64,000 bases of DNA from JACMJL01 sp963791805. GTDB lineage: Bacteria > Bacillota > Clostridia > Clostridiales > Clostridiaceae. Below the pieces are notes generated by a model. That model did no database searches and had not been told where the DNA came from. It saw only the letters and a list, made by a program, of their open reading frames with translations. Position 1 is the stretch's first letter. Each line of letters opens with the position of its first letter. Of this stretch, positions 1 to 10,500 are shown piece by piece. The stretch spans positions 992,001-1,056,000 of the forward strand of contig CAWBTU010000004.1 in assembly GCA_963791805.1 (NCBI GenBank), read 5' to 3'. A program made the position numbers and the translations under genes.

Positions 1-400
1 GTATCTCTCTAAGGCTACATACATGAAAAAGCTTTCTTGTCTGTGCCTCTACGCCCTTTGCTCCATCAATAACCATAACAGCGCTATCAGCTGCCATTAA
101 AGTTCTATATGTATCCTCACTAAAATCTTGATGTCCTGGGGTATCTAAAATATTAATACAAAAATCATTATAATTAAATTGCATTACGGATGAAGTAACT
201 GATATACCTCTTTGCTTTTCAATTTCCATCCAATCAGATACAGCATAATTTGCTGCTCTTCTTGATTTTACAGATCCTGCTAATCTAATTGCGCCTCCAT
301 ATAGCAAAAGCTTTTCAGTCAATGTTGTTTTACCTGCATCAGGATGAGATATTATTGCAAATGTTCTTCTTCTTTCTATTTCTCTAATTAATTCAGACAC
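1..400 (-). CDS. prfC: Peptide chain release factor 3 (N-terminal part)
   Basis: This is the first 133 codons of a translational GTPase that recycles RF1/RF2 from the ribosome after termination; the rest lies beyond the window edge. The translation shows the G1 loop (SHPDAGKTTLTEK, about residues 15-27) and the G3 motif (DTPGHQDFSED, about residues 83-93). The stretch SDWMEIEKQRGISVTSSV is typical of RF3 rather than EF-G. I chose a GTG start because it has a good AGAGGAG ribosome binding site just upstream and begins at the usual SELIREIERRRTFAIISHPD sequence. The assignment rests on family recognition and is firm even though the gene is incomplete. Confidence 0.93.
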   Translation of the reverse strand, partial: MSELIREIERRRTFAIISHPDAGKTTLTEKLLLYGGAIRLAGSVKSRRAANYAVSDWMEIEKQRGISVTSSVMQFNYNDFCINILDTPGHQDFSEDTYRTLMAADSAVMVIDGAKGVEAQTRKLFHVCSLREI

Positions 401-446
401 TTAATTCTCCTCTTCCCTTCATCGTCAATTTTATATTATTTATACT

Positions 447-1478
447 CTATGCTTTAGCATCAAATAATAAAATCATTTGATTTACTGAATCAGCACTAAA
501 ATTTACCCGTCCATCAATTGTGGTCATAATCTGATCAATCACAGAAAAGAATAGTTTCATTTTTAAATTAGAGTTAAAATTATTATAAAAATCAAAATTA
601 CTATTCTTTATTACCACTATGAATTTAGGCTTACTCAGTATATTTATTTCAAAGCTACTTAATCCAAAATTATTAATTAAATATTTAATGCTCTCTACAG
701 TCACAAATTTAATTAATTTATAATCTCCTAATAGGTTATAATTCGGATCATCGGTAGCAACCTTCATTTGAATATTTAGTACACTGATCAAATCCTCTCT
801 ATATTTACCAAAAGAGAATCTTTCCTTATCAGTAATATAACTATCTAAATAGTTAAAATATAAATCTCCCATAGATTTACTATAAATTAATGCATTACAA
901 AGTTCATTGTAATTACTCTTAAAGTTTTCAACGTATGTATTCTGTACCTTCTGTATAATATTACTTACTTTTTTAATATTACTAATGCTGCTAGACATTT
1001 GTGTAATTAATTTTTTATTTACCTCATTTAATTCCACTAACTGCTCATATTGCTTATTCTTACTATCTAGTTTTCCGCATAAAAGTTGACTATCATTCAT
1101 AGTATTGTAGTAATTTACTGCATCTCTTAGCGAAGGCAAAAAATCCTCATCATCATCCCAAGGCTTAGTTATATATCTAAAAACCCCAACACTGTTTACA
1201 GTAGCAAGTATCTGAGGAAGTTGAGTGTACCCAGACAAAACAATTCTTACCGTACTGGGAGAGATTTCTTTAACCTTCTTCAAAAGGTCTAGCCCATTCA
1301 TATTGGGCATTCTCATATCAGTTATAATTACGCTTACTGAATGTTCTCCTATAAATTGAATAGCTTTTTCTCCACTAGTTGCAAAAAATGGTTCAATTGG
1401 TTCATCAATTATACATCTTTTTATTGCATTTAAAATACTAACTTCATCATCAACGAAAACCACTTTATTTTTATTCAT
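447..1478 (-). CDS. Response regulator with unusual C-terminal domain
   Basis: This 343-residue protein starts with a receiver domain (residues 1-120). Acidic residues lie at 10-11, the phosphoacceptor is Asp54 in ITDMRMP, and TKPW holds the conserved Lys. This REC subtype resembles those found in HDOD and RpfG-like regulators. A coiled stretch follows (about 125-190). The remaining 150 residues are not a DNA-binding domain; they look vaguely like a degenerate DHp/ATPase region of a histidine kinase, without visible N, G1 or G2 boxes. It sits three bases after the HDOD response regulator gene, whose last codons supply its ribosome binding site (GAGGTG), so the two are probably translationally coupled. 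The output function is unknown. Confidence 0.8.
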   Translation of the reverse strand: MNKNKVVFVDDEVSILNAIKRCIIDEPIEPFFATSGEKAIQFIGEHSVSVIITDMRMPNMNGLDLLKKVKEISPSTVRIVLSGYTQLPQILATVNSVGVFRYITKPWDDDEDFLPSLRDAVNYYNTMNDSQLLCGKLDSKNKQYEQLVELNEVNKKLITQMSSSISNIKKVSNIIQKVQNTYVENFKSNYNELCNALIYSKSMGDLYFNYLDSYITDKERFSFGKYREDLISVLNIQMKVATDDPNYNLLGDYKLIKFVTVESIKYLINNFGLSSFEINILSKPKFIVVIKNSNFDFYNNFNSNLKMKLFFSVIDQIMTTIDGRVNFSADSVNQMILLFDAKA

Positions 1479-1481
1479 AAT

Positions 1482-2651
1482 TTACACCTCGAATTTATTA
1501 TTACTTATTAGTTCCTCAATTCTTTGTTTACTAATACCTAAATAATTAAAGGCTTCATTGCTAATTTGTGAGTGAAAATTTTTCTTTAATAATTTCCATG
1601 AATAATGATCAGCAATATTTACAACATAAGTGATATCTTTGAATTGATTAGAGCTTTTATCTGGATTGTGGTGGTTTAATGCAACCTCTACAATTGCTGG
1701 AGGCAGTTCCCAATAGTTTAGTATTGTTGACCCTAACTCCTCATGATTAAAGTTGAATACATTAGTTTCACAAGCTGATAACGAAATCTCCGATTTTTCT
1801 TCTCTAATTTTTAATATTTTTTCATACTTGTCATCGAATATCTTAAAAAGTACTACTTTTCCTATATCATGCAATAACCCTGCAGTTGAGTATATGTCGG
1901 GTATCTTCTTATTGAAAATACGTTCAAATAGAAATATTGTTAAATTATTTGTTAAACTTGAATGTTTCCACAACAAATCTTGATAATAGCTGTTTTCTAA
2001 ATCAAAGAATTCAGAGGTTGCTATTACAGATTTTAAGTTTACTAACCCAATGTTTAAAATTGCAGTTTTAATAGACGCTGTCTTTACACCATAAAAAGCA
2101 GAATTCACTACCTTAAGAATCTTTGATGCAATTACCTGATCTGTGTTTATTAATCTTATTATATCATCTATATCGGATTTATCATCCTCTATTAAAGTAT
2201 TTATTTCTATAAACATTGAAGGTAATGTGGGTAGTTTGTTTGAAGAATTGATTATTTTCTTAACATAATCGTTATTAAGTTTTTCGTTTATTTCCATTAT
2301 TTCTTTAATAGTGTTAACTAATTCATTTTCTTTCCAAGGTTTGTTTAAAAACGTCTTAGCGAGATTTGTATTAATTATTTTAAAAATTAGCTTTTGGTCA
2401 GCATAGCCACTTAAAACTACTCTAATAATACTTGGATATAAGTATTTCACTTTTTTTAACAACTCATATCCATCCATTTCTGGCATCATAATGTCAGAAA
2501 CAATAATATCAATTTTATTTTCATAAAGTATCTTTAGAGCAATTTGGCCACTCTCTGCAAAAAAAGTATTATAGTCACATGAAAATAACTCTCTTTTTAT
2601 TGATTTTAAAATAGATTTATCATCATCTACAAACAAAACAGAATATGCCAC
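1482..2651 (-). CDS. Response regulator with HDOD output domain
   Basis: This 389-residue protein has a receiver domain (1-120, phosphoacceptor Asp53 in VSDIMMPEMDG, conserved Lys in LNKPW) and an HDOD domain (about 135-340). The HDOD part starts KLPTLPSMFIEI and contains LHDIGKV and NHHNP. HDOD domains are HD-related signalling modules, often linked to c-di-GMP or stress control, and usually lack hydrolase activity. Here HD-like residues in LLHDIGK are retained, so catalysis cannot be excluded. The start is GTG with a GGAGAAGG site upstream. It is the first gene of a two-gene unit with the other receiver protein, and both share nearly the same REC style, which suggests one signalling pathway. 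No cognate kinase is adjacent. Confidence 0.87.
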   Translation of the reverse strand: MAYSVLFVDDDKSILKSIKRELFSCDYNTFFAESGQIALKILYENKIDIIVSDIMMPEMDGYELLKKVKYLYPSIIRVVLSGYADQKLIFKIINTNLAKTFLNKPWKENELVNTIKEIMEINEKLNNDYVKKIINSSNKLPTLPSMFIEINTLIEDDKSDIDDIIRLINTDQVIASKILKVVNSAFYGVKTASIKTAILNIGLVNLKSVIATSEFFDLENSYYQDLLWKHSSLTNNLTIFLFERIFNKKIPDIYSTAGLLHDIGKVVLFKIFDDKYEKILKIREEKSEISLSACETNVFNFNHEELGSTILNYWELPPAIVEVALNHHNPDKSSNQFKDITYVVNIADHYSWKLLKKNFHSQISNEAFNYLGISKQRIEELISNNKFEV

Positions 2652-2674
2652 TTTATCACCTTCTCCATTTGATT

Positions 2675-3679
2675 TTATTTAGATAAAGGTATAAAACCAA
2701 TCTTTTTCTGCATTTTTCTTAGGGTTTTATTAGAAATATAATTTGCCTTTTCAGCGCCTTTTTTATAAATGCTTTCTAGATAATCCTTATTAGCTAAAAT
2801 TTCTTTTACCTTTTCTTGAATTGGAGATAGCTCCCCAACTATTGCTTCTGCAACATCTTTTTTGAATTGAGCATATCCCTGACCTTCATATTTCTTTTCC
2901 ATATCCTCATAACTTACATCTGTTAACGCTTTTAGAATAGTCATCAAATTTTTAACTCCAGGTTGCTCATCACAGAACTTCACTACACCAATACTATCTG
3001 TGACAGCTCTATTAATTTTTTTCCTAATTACTTCTGGGGGATCAAGTACCAGTATATTACAATTAGGGTTTTCACTTGATTTAGACATTTTTTTAGTTGG
3101 ATCTTGTAAATCCATTATTTTAGCTCCACTTTCTGCTATATATGGCTCTGGAACAGTAAAAGTTGGGCTATAAATATTATTAAACCTTTCAGCGATATCA
3201 CGTGTAATCTCTAAATGTTGTTTTTGATCACTTCCAACAGGAACTAAATCAGTTCCATACAAAAGTATATCTGCTGCCATTAATACGGGGTAATCGAAAA
3301 GTCCAACTCCTATATTATCTCCATACTTTTTTGATTTATCTTTGAACTGTGTCATTCTACTTAATTCGCCCATATACGTGTAACAATTTAATAGCCAAGC
3401 TGCTTCACTATGAGCTGAAACATGTGATTGGATAAATATAGTATTTTTGTCAGGATCAATACCTGCCGCCAAATATAAAGCCATTACTTCCAACGTCTTC
3501 TGCCTTAAATCCTTCGGTTCCTGCCTTACAGTGATTGCATGTAGATCTACGATACAAAAAAAACAATCATATTCGTCCTGAAGCTTAACCCAATTCTTTA
3601 AAGCTCCTAAATAATTCCCCAGTGTTAGTTCTCCTGATGGCTGTATTCCGCTGAATATAACCTTTTTCTTTTCTTCCAT
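2675..3679 (-). CDS. trpS: Tryptophanyl-tRNA synthetase
   Basis: This class I aminoacyl-tRNA synthetase charges tRNA-Trp in the cytoplasm. Its 334 residues match the usual bacterial length. The opening FSGIQPSGELTLGNYLGAL contains the HIGH-equivalent motif, PVGSDQKQHLE lies mid-protein, and KKMSKS is the ATP-binding signature near residue 195. The ATG start follows GGAGG at good spacing. The roughly 100-base upstream region contains only a terminator hairpin and no T-box-like element, so tryptophan control by a T-box is not evident here. Confidence 0.97.
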   Translation of the reverse strand: MEEKKKVIFSGIQPSGELTLGNYLGALKNWVKLQDEYDCFFCIVDLHAITVRQEPKDLRQKTLEVMALYLAAGIDPDKNTIFIQSHVSAHSEAAWLLNCYTYMGELSRMTQFKDKSKKYGDNIGVGLFDYPVLMAADILLYGTDLVPVGSDQKQHLEITRDIAERFNNIYSPTFTVPEPYIAESGAKIMDLQDPTKKMSKSSENPNCNILVLDPPEVIRKKINRAVTDSIGVVKFCDEQPGVKNLMTILKALTDVSYEDMEKKYEGQGYAQFKKDVAEAIVGELSPIQEKVKEILANKDYLESIYKKGAEKANYISNKTLRKMQKKIGFIPLSK

Positions 3680-3700
3680 TTTTCTACCTCCATATTTATG

Positions 3701-3733
3701 AAAAATAAAGCCCTATGGAAATCTCCACAGGGC
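3701..3733 (-). terminator. Rho-independent terminator after desulfoferrodoxin
   Basis: A hairpin with 9-base arms (GCCCTGTGG / CCATAGGGC, one G-U pair, 6-base loop) is followed on the minus strand by TTTATTTTT. It lies downstream of dfx and upstream of trpS, so it most likely ends the dfx transcript. Confidence 0.85.
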
Positions 3734-3780
3734 GTTATAAAATACTTAAACAGCTTCCTTACACTATATTATTATTTTTT

Positions 3781-4161
3781 TTAGTCTTTGTCAATCCATA
3801 AGCCATGTATATTGCAGTATTCTCTTACAACAAGAATTTCTTCTTCAATTTTAAACAATGCTTCAGGTTTCTCACCTGGTTTTAAGAATTTCCTATAAAC
3901 TTTATTCTCTGTTTGTACTTCTATCCATTCGATGTAATGATTTTCTAGCATAGGGTGTTCAACAGATCCAACCTTTACCAAAACTCCACCTTCAACTTTT
4001 TCTATAACAGGTATATGTTTCTCCTTTGCAGCTTCTACAGTATTTTCTACTACATGAGTCATTGGTTTTCCACAGCATACTAAAGTGCCACCTGCACTAT
4101 GTATTACTTCAACCATGTTACCACATACTTCACATTTATAAACTTGTTTTAATTCTGTCAT
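3781..4161 (-). CDS. dfx: Desulfoferrodoxin (superoxide reductase)
   Basis: This 126-residue two-iron protein reduces superoxide to hydrogen peroxide without making oxygen, a standard oxygen defence in anaerobes. The N-terminal desulforedoxin-like centre has four Cys ligands (Cys10, Cys13, Cys29, Cys30). The catalytic centre II ligands are visible as His49, His69, His75, Cys115 and His118, and Glu47 and Lys48 are present in the EKH motif. The ATG follows TAGGAGGTATAATA. It is a single-gene unit ended by the hairpin before trpS. Confidence 0.96.
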   Translation of the reverse strand: MTELKQVYKCEVCGNMVEVIHSAGGTLVCCGKPMTHVVENTVEAAKEKHIPVIEKVEGGVLVKVGSVEHPMLENHYIEWIEVQTENKVYRKFLKPGEKPEALFKIEEEILVVREYCNIHGLWIDKD

Positions 4162-4309
4162 TATTATACCTCCTAATATTTAATTACTTCTATATAATAA
4201 CTTTTATTCCACACTTGTTTAAAATATCCTCTTTTTTTATTAATTTTTTTTATTTTTTATGGAACACTAATTTAAACCATATAAAAACTAATATTTAAGG
4301 AGAAAAAAG

Positions 4310-4531
4310 ATGAGTAAAAATCAAAACAAAGAATACCCACCTAATCTAAGGGATTATCTAGATCACGATCCAACTGTTATAAAGGATTATTCAAAAAAAA
4401 GTCGTATGAATCTTCCCGACCCGGCTAGCGACCCGATAGTGTCAAATAATATATCAAATCAAGAATTTGATTACACCTATAATGAAGATGATGATGTATA
4501 TTACAATGATTATTATTTTCATGAAGATTGA
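4310..4531 (+). CDS. Small acidic Tyr/Asp-rich protein of unknown function
   Basis: This 73-residue protein is one of the few plus-strand genes. It is preceded by a strong site (AAGGAG, 8 bases before ATG) and followed by a long hairpin, which supports a real gene. The N-terminal half is basic and polar (YPPNLRDYLDHDP), and the C-terminal half is very acidic and Tyr-rich (YNEDDDVYYNDYYFHED). There is no signal peptide, membrane helix or Cys motif. I do not recognise the family. Confidence 0.7.
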   Translation: MSKNQNKEYPPNLRDYLDHDPTVIKDYSKKSRMNLPDPASDPIVSNNISNQEFDYTYNEDDDVYYNDYYFHED

Positions 4532-4539
4532 TCAACTAT

Positions 4540-4583
4540 TATAGAAGTCCTAGAATGATTAAGTTCATTCTGGGACTTCTATA
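4540..4583. terminator. Long hairpin between convergent genes
   Basis: A 19-base stem (TATAGAAGTCCTAGAATGA and its complement with one G-U pair) has a 6-base loop. It lies 9 bases after the stop of the small acidic gene and just beyond the stop of the opposing giant gene. It is probably a shared terminator, although the T-tract is weak on both sides. Confidence 0.7.
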
Positions 4584-4595
4584 TAATCATCCTTT

Positions 4596-7500
4596 CTATA
4601 TTTCTAAATACACATCATGAACTCCATTTTCATAGAATGGACATATATCTTCTTTTACAACTTCACCATCCACTGATAAACCTTTCTTGCTCCCTCTTAC
4701 AACTTCAATATTATAAACTGCCGAATCCTTTGCATAAGTCATTTTAAAACCTGGCCATTCATCTGGTATGCATGGTTCTATACTAAAGCCTTTTCCCTCC
4801 TTTAATTTCAATCCCAAAATTCCCTCTATTGCAACTTTGTACATCCAGCCTGAAGCGCCTGTATACCAACTCCAACCTCCTCTCCCTATATGAGGATCTC
4901 TTCCATAAACATCCGCTGCCATTACGTATGGTTCAACTTTATATATTTCACATTCAAAATATGACTTAGTATGATTAATAGGGTTTATCATATTGAAAAT
5001 TTTCCAAGCCATATTTGCTCTTCCTAGCTTTACTAATGCTAATATTACCCATGCTACAGAATGTGTGTATTGTCCTCCATTTTCTCTTACTCCTGGAACA
5101 TATCCTTTAATGTATCCCGGTTCTAGTTCTGATTTATTAAAGGGAGGTGTCAATAGAAGTACCATTCCTCTATCTTCTTTTACTAAATATCTTTCTAAAG
5201 ATTCCATTGCTATTCTAGCGCGTTCTATATCAGCTGCTTCTGAAATTATAGCCCAAGATTGAGAAATTGAATCAATCTGACATTCGTCATTTTCTATTGA
5301 TCCTAGTGGAGTACCATCATCAAAATAGGCTCTTCTGTACCAGTTACCATCCCAAGCATTTTTTTCTAGATTTTCTTTTATAAATAATTTTAATTCTGTA
5401 TATCTTTGGGCTCTATCTATATCCTCCTTGTATTTGCAAATTGCAATAAATTTATCTAAAATTGAATACAAGAACCATCCTAGCCAAACACTTTCTCCCT
5501 TTCCTTTGTTGCCAATTGTACTCATACCGTCATTCCAATCTCCACTCCCCATTAACGGTATATTGTGTTCTCCAAACTTTGATGCTCTTTCTATAGTTTT
5601 CACACAATGCTCATAAAGGGAGTCCTTTAAATCAGCTTTATAAGAAATATTGTACCTTTCATCTTCATCCTCTTTCAGTTGTTGCTCAAGAAGATATCCT
5701 ATTTCTTCATCTAGAATGCTATAGTCTCCAGTTTTACTTATATAGTCAATAGTTACATATGGTAGCCAAAGTAAATCATCTGAAAATTTGGTCCTAATCC
5801 CACTATCTACAACTGGATGCCACCAATGTTGCACATCTCCTTCAACAAATTGTCTTGATGCACTATATAAAATTTGTTTCTTGGTAATTTCGGAATTTAT
5901 ATAGTTTAGGGATAGCACATCCTGCAATTGATCTCTAAATCCAAATGCTCCTCCAGATTGATAGAAAGCTGATCTGGCCATTAATCTACATGCAATAGTT
6001 TGATACATAAGCCATCCATTAAGCATAATATCCATGGATTGATCAGGTGTACTAACGGTAATTGTCTTTAAAATTTTCCTCCAATATTTTTTTACATTAC
6101 TAAGTTCTTCACTCACTGATTTTATATTACAGAATCTTTCTATTTGATTTTTTATGCTTTCAAAGCTATCTTGCTGCCCAAAAATTATAATAATATTCTT
6201 TTCTTCACAGCTACTAATATCAATTTTAACCCGTTCAGCAAAGCAGGAATCAAATCCCGATCCTGTAGAATTTGACAAGTTATCTTTCTCCATAGCTAAC
6301 GGATTAGAGGTGCTTCTCCCTCGCCCTAAGAATTCTTTTCTATTTCCAGTATAAGACTCATCCTTTCCACCAATAGTTGCCATAAAGGTAATAAGATTAC
6401 CAAAGTGCTCACTAAAAGGGTTCTTAGCATACATATATTCATTTTCATTATTTCGATATGTGGAAATATATTGTGACGTCTTTTGTGGTACTACACCCAT
6501 CACTAATTGCGCAAAATAAGTCACTGAAAGTTCTCTATCTTCTTCGCAATTGTTCTTAAGTTTTAAAACGCATACTTTCACATTTGTATCCATTGGAACA
6601 AATACAGTCATGTTACTAAGAATCCCATCAACTTCATGAGTGAAAATAGAATATCCAAACCCATGTTGTATTATATATTCAGAGTCATCTCTTATTGGAT
6701 TAGCACTTACACTCCATGTTTTTCCAGTAACTTCATCTCTTAAATATAAAATTTCACCAGATGTATCACTTATCCAATCATTTGACCATGGAGTTATTTT
6801 ATTTTCTCTACTGTTCTTACACCAAGTATAGGATGCTCCACTTTCAGATATCTGAAACCCAAAGTCACCATTTGATATTACATTTATCCATGGAGCTGGG
6901 GAATTTTTATCTTTTTTAAGTCTTATTAGATACTCATCTTCCTCTAAATCAAAGCCTCCAATATCATTATTAAAGGTCAATTTTTTTTCTGGGAAAATTG
7001 AAGGACTAAAATTGTATTTTTGTTTTTTTACTTCTAAGGTTTTTGTTTCTTCAGTATGCTTTGGTCCGTTTTTAATCTGAGATACTAGCATACCTTTTTC
7101 AGGATCAATAACAAGTCTTGCAACAGCAATAAAAAGTTCTAATTCTTCTCTGGCCATAGTGCTACTATTAATTAAAAATACGCCTCCTGGCTTATTTTGC
7201 TTATCTCTAGCATGGCTTGCCGATATGGTATCCTTTATAGAATCATGTAATCCTTGAAAATATGGAGTGTTTTGATTGTTTAATATAACAAAGTCAACCT
7301 TTAACCCCTTAATGCTCCAATATTCATGTGCGCTTAGGATCTGCTTTACGAAATCTAAATCAGCTTCTTTTTTTATGAGTAACAATACTATTGGATTATC
7401 TCCAGAAACACCATACGGCCAAAATGTAGATTGACCTCTCTTAATATTTTTTATATACTCCTCTCTCTCATTAAGCTGAGTACTCATAAATAATATTTTT

Positions 7501-10500
7501 GATGCCATAAGCTGATACAAATTTGCTTGAGAAGATTTTATCCCTAAATATTTCATTTCTACTTGTGCCTGAGTCCATGAAAGCTCAAAAACCCTCTTTA
7601 TATTATTCATTTCACTATATTTTTTTGCTAACTCAATGAGATCTTCTTTAGAATCCCCAATAGCAGTAGTATATGCAATCCTACAGGTATCTCCAGGTTT
7701 CAATTTCAATCTCTTTCTTATGCTTATTATTGGATCAATTACAGCTCCAACGGTATTCTTTAGAGGAGCCTCAGTCTCCATTATTTGAGGTCTTTCTAAA
7801 GTTCTTCCTCTCCCAACAAATTCAACTCTACTAGTTTCAATTTGTGAATTTCCAACAACTTCACCATCGATAGCAACTGTTTGCATAATCAAATTATTAC
7901 TTTCATCTTTTACTCTAGGTCTTCTATCTGCAAGAACACAGAATGGTGTTTCTATAAGTTCTGTCTTAATAAACAGGTTGCTGAATGCAGGGTGAACAAT
8001 ATCTGAGCTTAAGCTAGATAAAGTTATCTCGCAATAGCTTGTAACCTCAATTATTTTAGTTTCATGACTATGATTAGTCAGGGATATCCTCCTTATTTCT
8101 GCATTATCCTCATTTGATATGGCTATCTCAGTTTTAGTTAAAGTCTCCCCATCCTTTCTAGTAAATTCAGCCTTATCTAATGAAAAAATTACTTTGTAAT
8201 CCTCGCCCTCCTTTTTACAAGGTTCATAACAAGCACTCCAATATTTATGAGAACCCAAATCTTTGATATAAAAGAACATTCCGCTATTATCAAGAGTGAC
8301 ATCTTCTCTCCATCTGTATAAAAGCGTTTCGCCCTTTTTACTGTATCCACTACCACTATTAGAAATCATTAAAGAGTAGTTACCATTTGATAGAAGTTGA
8401 GTTTCTGGAATTTCTGTCTTTGCAGTATTAAAGCATCTATAAATTATATTTTGTTTTTCTTCATAGTTATCTACCAAATCATATTGTTGTTCTCTATCAT
8501 ATATAATTCGTTTAGGCACCTTCTCTTGAAGAAGCAATTCTGTAGCTTTTACTTTAGGTACTCTATGAAATCTTTCTGGCAAAATATTTTCATTTAATAC
8601 GTTGTCTAAAGCCATTAAGCTCATTCCTTCATGGTGAATCATAAAACATTTTACTATTCCCTTTTTCTTTCCTTTTGGAATTCTTTCCTTAGTATAATCA
8701 ATTGCTTCATAAAACCCATATCTACCTTCCATACCTTCATTTACTAACTTTATTATGTTATTATATGCACCTAATAAGTCAATTTGAAGTGCCAAAACCG
8801 TAGCGTAAGGGGATATTACAAGTTCATTGACAAGTCCTCTTTTAAGGCCTATTCCCGGCACTCCAAATGCCTTATATTGATAGTTTAAATTTAAATCAAA
8901 GTTAAAAAAGGCTGATTCAGAAATCCCCCAGGGTACTCTTCTCTCCTTACCATATCTTTTTTGCCCTTCTACTACTGCTTCATAAGTTTCATTTAGTAAA
9001 GTATTGGGGTAATTTTTCATAATGAGTACTGGCATTAGATATTCAAACATAGTTCCGCTCCAAGAAACCAGACCTTTAGTTTTACCAATTATGGTCATTG
9101 ATCTTCCTAACTTAAACCAATGTTTTTGTTCCACATCACCTTTTGCAATAGATACAAAGCTTGCTTGCCTTGCTTCAGATGCCAGCAAATCATAATAGCA
9201 ATTTCCCATTGTATCTTTTTCAATATCATATCCAATAGAAAAAAGTTGCCTCTTCTTATCGTATAAAATACTAAAATCTGTTGCAGTAACTATATTATTT
9301 AATCGATCATCTAAATTTTCAAGTTGAGTTATCCTTGTAAAAATCTCTTTTTTGCTATCTGTTAATAGTTTCTTAAGTTCCTGTATCCAATCTTCTTCAT
9401 CCCTGTTCTTATTAGTAGTTTTATCTAGTTCAAATAAAATATTATCAATCTCATGACATAAATACTTCATAGGAACTTCGTATGATAAGCTTCTCAATTT
9501 TTCAGTTATATTTTCCATTCTATCAGTTCTTTCTATTACTACATCTGTCCATGGAAATAATTTTTGCAATTCCTTAATATACTTACTGATTGAATGCTTA
9601 ATTTTAGTATTCCAAAATAATTTTGAACTGTTTTTAAGTTTTTCTCCATCTATGCATTTGGTCCATATATCAAGTAAAACCATTTTCCACCACATCAAAT
9701 CAGGCTCTTTTTCTTTTACCTCAATAATTAAATCCTTATAGAAGTCCTTATTACCTGTTAATGCTTCAATCTCTTCATCACATAATTGGAGTATGTCAAA
9801 AATACCATCAATTTGATTAGGCCTTAGCACTGGTGCCTCTAGATATTCTTTTATAGCTTGAGAAACAACCCAAATATAGCCTACTAAGTTTCCACTATCA
9901 ACAGTTGAAATATATTCAGGCTTCAGAGGCTCTTTTGTTTTAGTATCATACCAATTGTAGAAATGTCCTTTATATCGTTTTAAGCCTTCCATATTAGTTA
10001 GTATTTCTTCTGTTCTGTCTATAAACTCAATTATACCAATATACCCCAAATCAAATGCAGCTATATTAGATGTTAGTCCCATTGCCATATTAGTTGGCGA
10101 AGTTCTAAATGCAATCCCATTTTCTGGATTCTCCTGAAAGTTATCTGGCGAAAGCCAATTGGTTTCTTCTGAAACAAACTCTTCAAAGTATGCCCAAGTT
10201 TTTCTACTTAGCCTTCTTAAATTATTGATTTGTTCTTTTGTAAGTTTAATCTTCTCCATGGTTCTAGGTTTGGAGATATAATAAGCAATTCCTGGGCTTA
10301 AAAACCAAAGCATACAATATGGAATAAAGAATATCCCCGTGTTTGTTGATTTTAAAAATGCAAATATTAGAATAAGTAACGAGATTGCACTTCCAGTCCA
10401 CATACCTTCAATAAATTTTTTCAAGTCTTTTCCAAGCATTATTTCAGCGTCAGCCGATGTTTGCCATTGTAGCAGCTTTCTTCTACTAATAAAAACTCTA

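Noticed and set aside
3680..3780. Possible T-box leader before trpS
   Set aside because: The region is too short, and the T-box sequence and specifier stem are missing; the hairpin is better explained as the dfx terminator.
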